Source: Glandiceps talaboti (lineage: Eukaryota; Hemichordata; Enteropneusta; Spengelidae). Taken from it: a stretch of 64,000 nucleotides of DNA. A program made the position numbers and the translations under genes. The notes beneath the pieces were generated by a model. The model searched no databases. It was given only the letters and a program-made list of their open reading frames with translations, and was not told the origin of the DNA. Location of the stretch: positions 19,463,806 to 19,527,805 of the forward strand of contig NC_135567.1 in the NCBI RefSeq assembly GCF_964340395.1, in the 5' to 3' direction. Below are positions 46,146 to 57,400 of the stretch, one piece after another (positions within the stretch are counted from its first letter, which is position 1; every line of letters begins with the position of its first letter).

Positions 46146-47588
46146 ATGGATTGGAATATATCGAACCACAGTTTTGCCTTCAATGAAACCATGCTGGGGT
46201 TTCAACCGTCGTTAAGTGAAAATGACAGAATTTATCTGATCCTAAGTATCGTTATAATCATTCCAGTAATTGTCGTCGGTACACCTGGAAATGTGACTGT
46301 TTGGTGTATTATTGGGAAAGTGAAGAACTTACGAACTCACGCTAATATACAACTGTTAACTCTATCCATTGTTGATTTTCTGGTTTGTGCTGTTGTGGCT
46401 CCACTTTTACTCTACAGTACCATAAGTCTACTGGTGAGTGGATCCAATATTTTCATTGAAGACATTTCGGGGATTCTATGCAAGATGTACGTACTTGTTT
46501 CATTTCTTTCATTTGGTACATCCGGGGCCAGTATTACTACATTAGCTGTGACCCGAGCAATGGCAATCAGCGGAAGGTGTAGACGTAGTACCATGCAGAA
46601 GGTGATAACAGCATCAATAATAAGCAGTTATATCGTCGGTTTAAGTTACGGAATAATGAAGATTTCTGGCGACACAGGAACTCGCTTCTGCTTTATCAAC
46701 ACGCCTGCTTCACATCACGTGAAAAGTGTGAACATGTTTGGTGCGGCAATCGCGTGTGTCGGTGCCTTGACAATTTGTGTATCATACAGCTATATTCTGT
46801 ATGTGAAATGCCAACAGCGAAAAACTTCTGTAATATTCACCAACAACAAAGCAAATATCGACAAACGTGATATTGCAACACTAAGAATTTGTTTCTTGTT
46901 AGTTGTTACTTACATCGTCTCGTATTTACCCTCGTCTGTCCTAATATTCAGTCGCAATAAGTCACCTAAACACATGTTCTACATACGCCCGTTACAGTCA
47001 TTTTCTTATGCAAGTTGTATGGTTAACCCTCTTTTATACTGTCTTCTGTTTAAACAATTTTCCGTACATCTTGGTTGTGATAAAAGTCAGAAAAGTAAGA
47101 AAAGTCCAAAACCTGTGACGGTACTTACAAAACGGACTCAGAGATATCAGAAGGAAAAACGGCATGACATTTTGTTCCAAGAGAGACCAAATGACATTTT
47201 GTCAAAAGGGCGACCAAGTAATATTTTGTCACGAGAGCGACGAAGTGATATTTCGACACAAGAGAGACCAAGTGATATTTTGTTACAAGAGAGACCAAAT
47301 GACATTTTGTCACGAGAGCGACGAAGTGACATATCGTCACAAGAGAGACCAAGTGACATTTTGTCACGAGAGCGACGGAGTGACATTTCGTCACAAGAGA
47401 GACCAAGTGACATTTTGTCACAAGGACGACCAAGTGATAATTTGTCACAAGGAAGGCCAAGAAACAATTCGCTATCAGTAAATTCAAATTCAAACGACGT
47501 TTCAACTGTAAAATATATAACAGTCGAAGTTGAAATGAACCCTCTGGCACCGACGGAGCATGCGTACACGAGCATTGGCTCCGATTGA
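46146..47588 (+). CDS. Class A (rhodopsin-like) GPCR with tandem-repeat cytoplasmic tail
   Basis: 480-aa seven-helix receptor in a single exon; ligand unknown. Start chosen at the first ATG in frame (MDWNISNHSFAFNETM); the open frame continues 50 codons upstream but without ATG. Three N-glycosylation sites (Asn4, Asn7, Asn13). TM1 is about 29-56 (GN at 48-49), TM2 65-92 (Asp77), TM3 111-138 with Cys112, and Cys182 is the likely disulfide partner. TM4 is 152-172, TM5 197-220, TM6 244-268, TM7 281-300 with NPLLY (294-298). Non-canonical points: the D/ERY triad is Thr136-Arg137-Ala138, and the CWxP site reads SYLP (Tyr260). The tail from about 336 to 440 is 9-residue repeats of QERPSDILS and RERRSDISS types. 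Subfamily not assigned; an invertebrate orphan receptor is likely. Confidence 0.92.
   Translation: MDWNISNHSFAFNETMLGFQPSLSENDRIYLILSIVIIIPVIVVGTPGNVTVWCIIGKVKNLRTHANIQLLTLSIVDFLVCAVVAPLLLYSTISLLVSGSNIFIEDISGILCKMYVLVSFLSFGTSGASITTLAVTRAMAISGRCRRSTMQKVITASIISSYIVGLSYGIMKISGDTGTRFCFINTPASHHVKSVNMFGAAIACVGALTICVSYSYILYVKCQQRKTSVIFTNNKANIDKRDIATLRICFLLVVTYIVSYLPSSVLIFSRNKSPKHMFYIRPLQSFSYASCMVNPLLYCLLFKQFSVHLGCDKSQKSKKSPKPVTVLTKRTQRYQKEKRHDILFQERPNDILSKGRPSNILSRERRSDISTQERPSDILLQERPNDILSRERRSDISSQERPSDILSRERRSDISSQERPSDILSQGRPSDNLSQGRPRNNSLSVNSNSNDVSTVKYITVEVEMNPLAPTEHAYTSIGSD
47150..47470 (+). repeat. 27-bp coding minisatellite in the GPCR tail
   Basis: About 11 units of 27 bp encoding 9 aa, with an alternating two-unit (54-bp) pattern: QERPSDILS then RERRSDISS. 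Because 27 is divisible by three, frames in other phases and on the opposite strand stay open too; those are shadows. Confidence 0.9.
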
Positions 47589-47707
47589 TGCCCATTCAAG
47601 TATGGACATTATATTCCATATTCTGCGTTTGTTTGTGTTTACAAGTGATTAATTTTGTTTACCATTTTGTTTACTATCACGTCCTGTATGCGCAATAACA
47701 AACTGTT

Positions 47708-48086
47708 CAGGCGAAATAAAAAACGTTGTTTGGTTCCGGTTACCCAACCCCACCTAGTTTTTCATGCTGACCCTAAACTTTCTTTTACGTATTCGAGAAA
47801 AATTATAATAAAATCGCTAAAAATTGTGAAGTCTCACGAGAAATAGTGGATGCGGAAACTGACATCAACTTAAAAAGACAATATAAAACTATTCTTCCAA
47901 TCTGTAATGGCTGTACATCTGATAGGAAGAAATAAATAACACAGAGACAATTTCGAAAACAATGGAAAACCTGAACTAGACACTCACACATGAAAAAAAA
48001 TATAATAAACATAAAATAAAAAATCTACCTACCCCACCTATTTTAAAATTGAAATGTAATCGGAACCACACATTTTTTTTACGCCT
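47708..48086. mobile_element. Family A element just downstream of the GPCR
   Basis: Full-length copy starting AGGCGAAATAAAAAACGTTG and ending AATCGGAACCACACATTTT. The first AATAAA after the GPCR stop codon lies inside its left end. Confidence 0.8.
47715..47720 (+). terminator. Candidate poly(A) signal of the GPCR
   Basis: First AATAAA after the stop codon, 127 nt downstream. It lies inside the left end of a family A element. Confidence 0.4.
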
Positions 48087-49490
48087 CATATAGTTTAATC
48101 ATAAGATTGTTGCAATTTATTATGGTATAGACTTAGTTCATGTGTTTTCAAATTGGTTTTTTAAAGTTGTAGAAAAAAATGGTCAGTTTTCTATCAATAT
48201 GGCTACTTTAGCCAAAATCAATTCCGTTGAAAATATATACCACTTCTCATAATCAACACTACATTTTGTTAGAACGCGAGAATTTTAATTTTTTGTTGTT
48301 GTAAATCTTGGCTTTATATACACCTGTTAAACTTGTATATACATATAATAACACTGCCACTTGACTAACATAACGCTCCTTAGCATCCGACATAATATCA
48401 TGTAGTTGTTCATCTTATGATGTAAATGATAATATTGCCATGCCAACTCCAACATACGTCTTCTAAATCCATGACTGAGATTTAAACTCATTACCAGCAA
48501 TTCAGAGGTATTGCAATGCATGATGGGTAATACTTAATTGTACTGTACGTTGTCACTATAAAGAAGAACGGACGTGTGCTGAGTAATATAACACGGCACG
48601 TTACATACTACTTACATCAAAGATGATGGATTATATTTCAAGAAAATTTGACATGTTGTATTAACTAGTGGAAGTGCTAGTGAAGTTAACAACGTATGCT
48701 CAGGCCTAACAGAAAAAAACATTGTCTGGTTCCAAAAGTCTGTATTCAGAAGCGGATTATATTTTGTCATATTCATGAAAAATCTTCAGGAATACTTTTT
48801 TTATTCAACTTTTGATATGCTTTTTAATGTATTATATTTTAAATTTCGAAAAATTGTAAGATTGGCCAGTCTGGCTAAAAATGTCTCTGATAAAAATAAA
48901 GTGAATGATAATCATTAACGTTGTACTGGGACACGTGACTTAATTTTAATAGTTTCATCACCGCTTCAAAACTGACCTCACAGTTACCCTGACAATTAAT
49001 TCACTTTACTACATGGTTGTCAGCAGCGATTTGATTGATATGGTCTGATATTAGAATAGCTAACCCCGACCCTAGTGGCAGCAGTGGGATGTAGAACTGG
49101 TGGCAGCGATGGGATGTCAACAATCACAAATCAATTGAATGATTCAAAGTAAAATGTGACCTCCCCTAATCTCAATTCTAAAATATGGCCTTCCCCGAGA
49201 ACCGATTTGTAAAATGTGACCCCCACCCCCCAATTCTCCACCCCGGTCTATCTGTTCGATGTGTCTTTCTTTTTGTCTGTGAATATGATCACATAAGCTA
49301 TTACATCAATTTAAATGACACGATATATTCCTGATGATGAACATCCTATGAATATTAATGAGTCATTTGCATATTTAATATTTTCGCTAATTAGGCTATA
49401 TCTTAAGAATGCAAAGTTCAAATTCCAAATAATGTAGTACATACAATGCATAAGTTGTACAAAGCATTTTGATTTAGCTTTTGCTGTAAG
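48087..49490. other. Intergenic DNA between GPCR and family A element
   Basis: A/T-rich. A solo family A end (GGCCTAACAGAAAAAAACAT, TGTCTGGTTCC) is at 48703-48735. No gene identified. Confidence 0.45.
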
Positions 49491-50033
49491 GCCTAAACAA
49501 TTTTTCTTTCCGGTTACCCGACCCCATCCGGTTTTTCACTGCCGACCCTACACTTCTTTTTACAAATTCGATAAAATCACGAAAACTATGAAGTGTCGCG
49601 AGAATAGTGGATGTGGAAACTGACACCATCTTAAAAAGACAATATAAAACTTCTTCCAATCTGTAATAGCTGTACATCTGATGAGAAGAAACCAATGACA
49701 CAGAGACCATATGGAAAACAACAGAACACATAACCACCTGAACTAGACACTCACAAATGAAAAAATAAAAATAAAAAAGAAGGCAATTTGTGTATTGCTG
49801 AAACGTTGGTACTAATAAAGATCGTCTGAAGATTAAAGTAACTGGTTGAGTATGGTCATCATTTTCACCTCACATTTTATCAACATTTTGATGTACTCCG
49901 CACACTTCTAATGACTTCTATTGTGGTAGTCGGACTGAGCCTACTTCTTGGAACAATACAAATTATCTACGTATACCTACTCCATCTATTCTAAAATGAG
50001 CATAATCGAAACCACACCATTTTTTAGGCCTAA
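49491..50033. mobile_element. Family A element interrupted by an insertion
   Basis: Left part AGGCCTAAAC to about 49778 and right part from about 49967 to TTTTTAGGCCTA. About 190 bp of unrelated sequence sits between them, so a later insertion split the element. Confidence 0.7.
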
Positions 50034-50539
50034 TGTTGAAAACAAAATTGGAATTATAGATGATGTAGTCGCAGCCCCCCCCCCCTCTTCGAGCCCTGAA
50101 AACATTTCATGCCCCTCTCCGAAAGGTGAATTCAGTCCCAAATTTGTTCATACCCCCCCCCCCTTTAAATTCTGACCACAGTCTTAAATATTCCATGCAA
50201 TACTGCCACCTGTAGGTAAATGGGTCATTGATATGTCATGGGGTGAATTGGTAGCTAAAATTGTCTGGTTTGTACCAGTGAAGGTATTTTTTTTTCAATA
50301 AATGCTGTATTTAGCTCTGGAAATATGCGAAATGTTCCACGAAGACGTGTCCCAGTGAACGGAGCGCGGCATATTTCCAGACATGCAGAGTACCTTGGAT
50401 GTTCCATCCTCGATAGCGATGTTCGGTCGTGTGTTGTATCAGAAGAACATCCGAGGTCTAGCAGATAGACTAAGTAGAAATTAGAATCATTATCATGTGC
50501 ACTGGTCACAAGAACCTGTCGTTGTACCCTTTTGATCTC

Positions 50540-50860
50540 CTGTCTGTTAAAGTTTTCAACATTGCATATTAACTTTTTTACATTTCAGTTTTTAAATGTC
50601 ATTCCGTGTCTTTGTATTTTTATCTTGTTTCATATTATGTTTATACTTGTGTATATGTACATTTTAAATTACTGTTATACTTTTGTTCAGCGCATTGAGA
50701 TTGTTTTAATGTAATGCGCTCTATAAGAAATAAATATTATTATTATTATTATTATTATCATTATTATTGCATATTATACTTATTTTTGTATGCTTTACCA
50801 TGCTCGCTAAAGCATGATGTTACGCAATAAAGATTGATTGATTGATTATTAATGATAGTC
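50540..50860 (+). mobile_element. Retroposon 3'-tail-like sequence
   Basis: GTAATGCGCTCTATAAGAAA and TAAATATTATTATTATTATT near 50710-50760, then CAATAAAGATTGATTGATTG near 50826. These are two LINE/SINE-type tails in a row. Confidence 0.55.
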
Positions 50861-51349
50861 CGAAATATATAAAAGTATGGTTGACACGATTGGCGTGCAG
50901 TCGAGTCGAGTCTCGTCAATGTGGCCTTATCTGACCTTCATGACTTTTCGTGACGTCATATGTGCGCCCTCATGGGACAAGCCAACGAGAATAAGGAAGT
51001 ATGAAGTGAAACCCAAACTTTCACAAAATTCTCTGAGCATGACAAATTGACGGGTTGTAAAATTTGATCGGTAAGAGAATATTCAACAGTCATTCGATTT
51101 CTACACTACTAAGATACACAGGAAGATCGACTCAACTATTCGGTCGCTATTGGCGAAGAAACGTTGTGAAACCAACACCGTGTTATGTCGCGAGCGAGTT
51201 CGTCTTGAACTCAACTTCACTGTTCACACCCATACCCGGACTTCGCCGTAAAATCTCCGTGTTGTTTTTGTCTGTAAGTGTTACAGGAAGTATATGCAAC
51301 TAAATACTGTTCAGATATTTTGCACTGGATTGACATCTCATTTAGGAAC
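50861..51349 (+). promoter_or_regulatory. Probable promoter/5' UTR region of the EGF-repeat receptor
   Basis: The 490 bp between the retroposon tail and the receptor start codon have higher G/C and several CpGs (for example GAGTCGAGTCGAG-like words near 50900). No TATA box or initiator could be fixed. The upstream GTG-started frame 51278-51499 is just the extension of exon 1. Confidence 0.4.
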
Positions 51350-51495
51350 ATGAAAGTCGGTGTAGTGTTCGGGTTGTTTATCTTGGCTGTGATGTTACGT
51401 TGCATTCACGGCGATGAATATGCGGTAGGACCTGTTGAAAGCACAGTGGAACATGCCTGTGAATGGTTTATTGAGAGAACCAGTGGTAAAACAAT
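51350..51495 (+). CDS. Receptor exon 1 (signal peptide, start of Cys-rich domain)
   Basis: 146 nt. The ATG context GGAACATGAAAG is moderate. Encodes the signal peptide and the first Cys of the mature chain (EHACEWF). The donor is AT|GTAAGT, leaving phase 2. Confidence 0.85.
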
Positions 51496-54400
51496 GTAAG
51501 TATACTATACAGTATATACAAAAACTACAATAAAAAATAAGAGTTCCTTTTGTACATCAAGTTTTAAGTTCCATACATATGTATATTCTAAGTTATGTAC
51601 GTTTTATTTACGTTTTTATTTGTAAGACTCCGTCAATTTGTTGAATTACCAACACTGCAACAGACAACTTTTAGTTGTCTGAGGTTTGCCGTCCTTGAAC
51701 ACAGTCACTTGTGAGCTAATATTCTATTCCAGGATGGTAATATTCTAGTCAAGGATGATAATATTTTAGTCTAGGGTGATTATAATACAAAATAATGATG
51801 TTATTAGGTATATACGATATTACCGTTGGTATCACCGGCAACGGTATTATTTGAATATCGTATATACCTAATAACATCATTATTTTGTATTATAATCACC
51901 CTAGACTAAAATATCACCATCCTAGACTAGAATATCACCATCCTAGACTAGAATATCACCATCCTAGACTAGAATATTACCATCCTAGACTAGAATATCA
52001 CCATCCTAGACTAGAATATCACCATCCTAGACTAGAATATTACCATCCTAGACTAGAATATTACCATCCTAGACTAGAATATCACCATCCTAGACTAGAA
52101 TATTACCATCCTAGACTAGAATATTACCATCCTGGAATAGAATATTAGCTCACAAGTGACTGTGTTCTTGAATTTCCTCAAAACCGACCAGGCAGACAGA
52201 GGAAAAACAGAAACAGAAAAAAAAACACAATACCAACATGTCACATACAATATTTTACCCTGATTTTTATCGGAAAATAAAGGAAAGTAACAATTTAGGT
52301 TTAGGGTTGTTAGTTGGTGTGATTAGGGCAATACATATTTTTTGTTTTGCTTTTAGTAATGGGTGGGGTGGAGGTACAAAAAAGAACTTTTTTCCCAATA
52401 ACAACTATAACAGTGATTATTGACTTGAGTAATTTATAGTAAACTTTGGTTCTCATTTATTACAGATATCGTTGCTGTGATGGTTTCTTCTTGTCAGCTA
52501 GAGAATGTATCCGTAAGTTTTCGAATTTTGTTTACTTACAAGTTACATATGTAGATGACTGATTAATGATAAATACTTGTTGTTATTCCTCAATATTTTT
52601 CTTCGTTCAGCCAAGGAAAATACTCATGACCTAAGGCCAGGGGCCTTTTAGCGACCTGTAGTGACAACCCTTAGGTCACAAGTATTTTCCGGCTTGTGAC
52701 TGAGAAACTATCCATTACTATGACTGTGTTAGGATTGGCCAGTATATGTTTGGAAAACAGTGAACACTGCTCACAAACACAATCACTATATCTATTACTA
52801 AAACTTTAAGAACTGTAATGCAAGGTTGGAACACAGACAAACCTGCTGGTATAAACTTGTTATACTTAACTGCCTATTACAAAAAGCTTTGTCAACAAAG
52901 TAAATGCGTAAAAGAGTTGAAAAACAGAGAAATTGATCTCAAAACATTTTGAAGAACATGTTATAAGCTAATCTAAACAAGAAATGGTGTGGATGCAGGG
53001 AGGGCTGAAACAGCAAACACAGTTCAAATTATCATCACAGCATGTGCAGAACCATTCACTCTTATTTTACATGTTATGATGTAGTGATGTTAATTTAGGA
53101 GCTCTTACTAAGTACAGGTCGTAATTCAACAAAATAAAACATTTTCACCTAAGTTGTGCTATATGTTGTGGTTGGATCAGTAGGTATGAATCCATCTAGT
53201 AATTGGATCATGGAGGGTCCCACATTTGAGTACAGGTTGTTGCCAGCTTTTCTTCTCCTCAAGTGAAATGTCTGTTTGGCACATATTTACATATGGCTTA
53301 TTAAAATGATGTCATTCTGTTTGTTGGATTACACTATCCTTAAATATTAACATTATCAGTTTGTTGACAAGTTGTTCTGAATGATTGTTATTTCCACTAC
53401 TTTTCAGAATGTCCTTCTGGAACATTTGGACATGGATGTGTCAGTAACTGCAACACACAATGTAACGGACATGTTAATGTATGTGACCCAGTTGATGGTA
53501 CATGTGATTGTACCGGTTCTGAATACTTTGGGGAAACATGTGGTTATGACTGTACAGTAAACAGTTGTCAGTATCCAAGTCCATATTACAACCATGGAGT
53601 GTGTAATTATGAGAATACAAGATATTATTTGGTACACTGTGAAAGCAAATGCCAATGTGGAGAAAATGAATATTGTGACATTAGTGATGGTTCATGTCAG
53701 TGTATACACAACTATTGGGGAGATGACTGTGAATCTGAATGCATTCCATCATGTGAGAATTATGAGGAATGTGACAAAGGCAATTGTCAATGTCCGTATG
53801 GAAAATATGGAGATGAGTGTGAATTACAATGTAGTACATGTTATAATCTGTATGGTACAGACAAAGACATAAAATGTAATAGAACAACTGGATCATGCAT
53901 ATGTCATAAAGGATGGACTGGATATGACTGTACGGATTGTGATGAAACTGTACCATATGATGAAACATCATACTTTTGTGATTCTAGGTGCTTACATTGT
54001 TATCATGATGTTTGCAGCCATGGTAGTTGTGATTGTACTGCAGGATGGAAAGGGAGTAGATGTCAAGAGAGATGTGATGTTGATCATTATGGAGAAGACT
54101 GTCAATATGAGTGCCAATGTAATGAATTTGAAATTTGTGACTTTAAAACTGGTGACTGTAATCAATGTAATGCTGGATATAAAGGAGATGAATGCAGAAT
54201 GCCATGTGAAGTTGGAAAATATGGATATGATTGTAAACTGTCATGTAAAGACAACTGTGTCAAGGATGAGTGCCATCACATTACTGGAGATTGTACACCA
54301 TGTCCTACTGGTTACCATGGTGACAAATGTGACATTCAATGTTTGGCTGGCTACTATGAACGCAACTGTCAGATGCAGTGCAATCAGTGTTCTGGACATG

Positions 54401-57400
54401 GAACGTGTCATCATGAAACAGGTTGTGTATGTGAACCTGGATGGACTGGTGTGTACTGTGAAATGGTGGTTCAAGTGACTCTAAGTATTACAACTACCAG
54501 TGCAGGTGTTATCAGTACCGGTAAAGGTAAGTAATAGATAATAGTCATGTCCACTTTATAAAATCTCAGTGTCTGTATCAATTATACAATTTGCCTCTTC
54601 CTTTCAAACGACCAAATATCTTGACCATTACAACCCTAAATTACATTTGTCTTGCCATCTGATGAGAGAATTAATAACTGAATTAATATTTGGCCACCTA
54701 TATTTAATTCTATGTTTCTGATTATAACAATTTGAAAATGATGGGTCAGATGGTCCTTTTAAAAAAAACACAAGTGAAAAAATAAGTTTTTGTACATGTT
54801 GTTGAAACTTTAAATTCATATTATTTTTTTAAAATATAAACTTCATATCTTACTTCAGTAGTCTGAATGACAGAAGGAAAGTGTGAACCATGTCTTTGAT
54901 GAAAGTTTCCAAATTTCTTTATTAAACAATAATTTTTGCTAAGTTACATACCTGTGGGGTTGACATTGTTCAATCACTGACAGTGCGCCCTCTAGTGATA
55001 GCCAATTTTTTTGTTGGGAGTTAAAATGAGAAAAACTGGGATTTCTTGTGAGTCACCACATAGTAAGAGATAGGGGAACACCAAATATTGGTGTGTCGCT
55101 AGACATTGTGTGTGTCAGTGGTGCATCAAATTGGCTTAGAGGGCAAACTGATCACATAGTATGAGATAGGGGAACACAAAAGTTTGGTGCATCACTAGAA
55201 ATTGTGTGCGTCAGTGGCACGTCAAATTGGCTTAGCCTAGGGCACACTGATATGGAGATTATCAATATACTTTGTTTAGGTTATGGTGGAAACCAAGACA
55301 CCATTGTAGGTGATGATGATGAAGATGATGAAGAGCAGAGTCTACTACCAATCATTGTTGCCATAGTTATTGTTACCATAGTTATCATCGCTATCATAGT
55401 GGTAACTCTGATAATATGTCAGAGAAGGAAGAACAACCACAAAAGGTATATTTATAGAAAAGTACTAAGATTCTATATAGTACTACTGTCTACAGTCAGT
55501 ACCAATGTCTATATAGTAGTACTGTCTACAGTCAGTACTAAGATTCTATATAGTACTACTGTCTACAGTCAGTACTTATATCTATATACTATTATAATAT
55601 ACCTAGTGATAATGCTGTGCCATGACTTGCTAGAATCAGTCACGTGATAAGAAAATAGAATGACTATTTCCATAGGGGAATAGTTCCATCAACTATTACA
55701 TGGTCATGTGACCACCGTGAGTTCACAGCAGGTCAAAATGGCAGCTTCTGATGATGTTGTCTGCCACCGCGAATTCACAGCATGAGGTATATTATAAAAC
55801 ACATATTGCCTGGCCTATATTCGGGCTATAGCATCCGTTCATTACCCCCTCGTGACTGGGGGCCGAGGGAAATAACATGTGATTCTGGTAACTCACAGTC
55901 CCTCGGGTGTAATAAACGGGTGCTATAGCCCTCATGACCAGGCAATATGTGTTCACTACTGTCTACAGTCAGTACCTATGTCCACTCAACAGCTTGCTCA
56001 TACCAACATATGTTGCAGCAATAGTTTAAACTTGTAAACTAAGACCTCACATCGCTTGGGAACTGTAAAGGCTTTCCCAGTCAGTCCATAGTCTATACCA
56101 GAGTCACTCTTGGCCAACAATATCTGTGAGCTCTGTGTGAGTTTGCCCTGAGTATCAGGTCATTACTCCAGGAGTTCACCCCCAAATTTGCACTCATCTT
56201 GTGAGTGAGACATGACTGAGGGATACAGCAGCATACACATGGAGTCTGTAGCACACTCACCCTTGGTTTGGGTCGGTGAAAGAAAATTCCCTGTCTCCCT
56301 GCAGTGGGATTTCAACCCATAACTTCACTTTTAACCACTACATCACAGAGATTTGGTTTGTTTGCAGCATTATGTGTACAACACTGTTGCATAACTGAGT
56401 AGTTACATGGCTGTTGGTATTTCCTTGTCTGTGGTTTGTGGGAGCAGAGCTGTTACATGGCTGTGATTACAGGTTCACAAAGCAGTGCTCAGCAGTGCTG
56501 TTACAAACTATTGCATTGTTGTAACAGTGATGTAGGAACAGACCAGTTACATGACTGCGATTACTATAGGTTGTGAAATCAATGCTCAGCAGTGCTGTTA
56601 CAGCAATGGTACACATACCTAAGTGATGTACAATATCACCATTTAATTATTCTATTTTGTCTAGAAATGCAGACTATGATGACATACAAACAGCTACCCA
56701 GAGAACTGTTACCATGGAAATGACAGGTCAGTAGTGTGCCATCATTGAAACTATAGCAGACTCTATCTTCAAAGGGGAATGCTACTCCAGGAAATATAGA
56801 CATTTTCACAAACTTTTGGTTCTGGAGAGTCATATCACACACATTACATGCATGCAATTTCAGAGAAACATCAAGTTGAGGTCATTCCCCATTTGAGGAT
56901 CTTTGCTGTGGACCACATTGCATCCTGGGAGTCAGTGCAGAAATGTTTATGCTATGATTTGTCAATGAATGGAGGACATGTTCAATTTAATGTAACAGTT
57001 TCTCTCATGAATATTCATTGTGTAACTATGAATATATTATTTCTGCTGACTCCCATGATGCATTGGTCCACAGTAAAGATACCCTATAAAGGCACAAGAT
57101 CAACTTGATGTTTCTCTGAAATCACGTCATGTAATGTAGGTGATGTAAAATCATGAAATGACTCTCCAGAACCCAAAGTTGATAAAAATGCTGTTAATTC
57201 CTGGAGTGGTGTTCCCTTTAAGGTTACAAATGAATCTGAAAATTTGTTTGGAAAATCGTTGAAATTTTAGGATGTATAATTTCTGTTTAGTAATGAAATA
57301 TCCCAAATAGTCCATTGTAGTATACCCCTTATGTCACTGATAAAATGTCACTGAAAATTTGGGATTTGTTTCCAAGAAATATTTCGACTCTGTGACAGTG

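Noticed and set aside
47125-47599. Antisense frames of 150-156 codons over the GPCR tail
   Set aside because: Shadows of the 27-bp coding repeat; the sense frame continues the seven-helix receptor.
53594-54478. Alternative plus-strand frames of 92 and 184 codons over the EGF exon
   Set aside because: Other-phase shadows; only the frame with regular CxC and GW/GY-G-C spacing encodes the EGF-like repeats.
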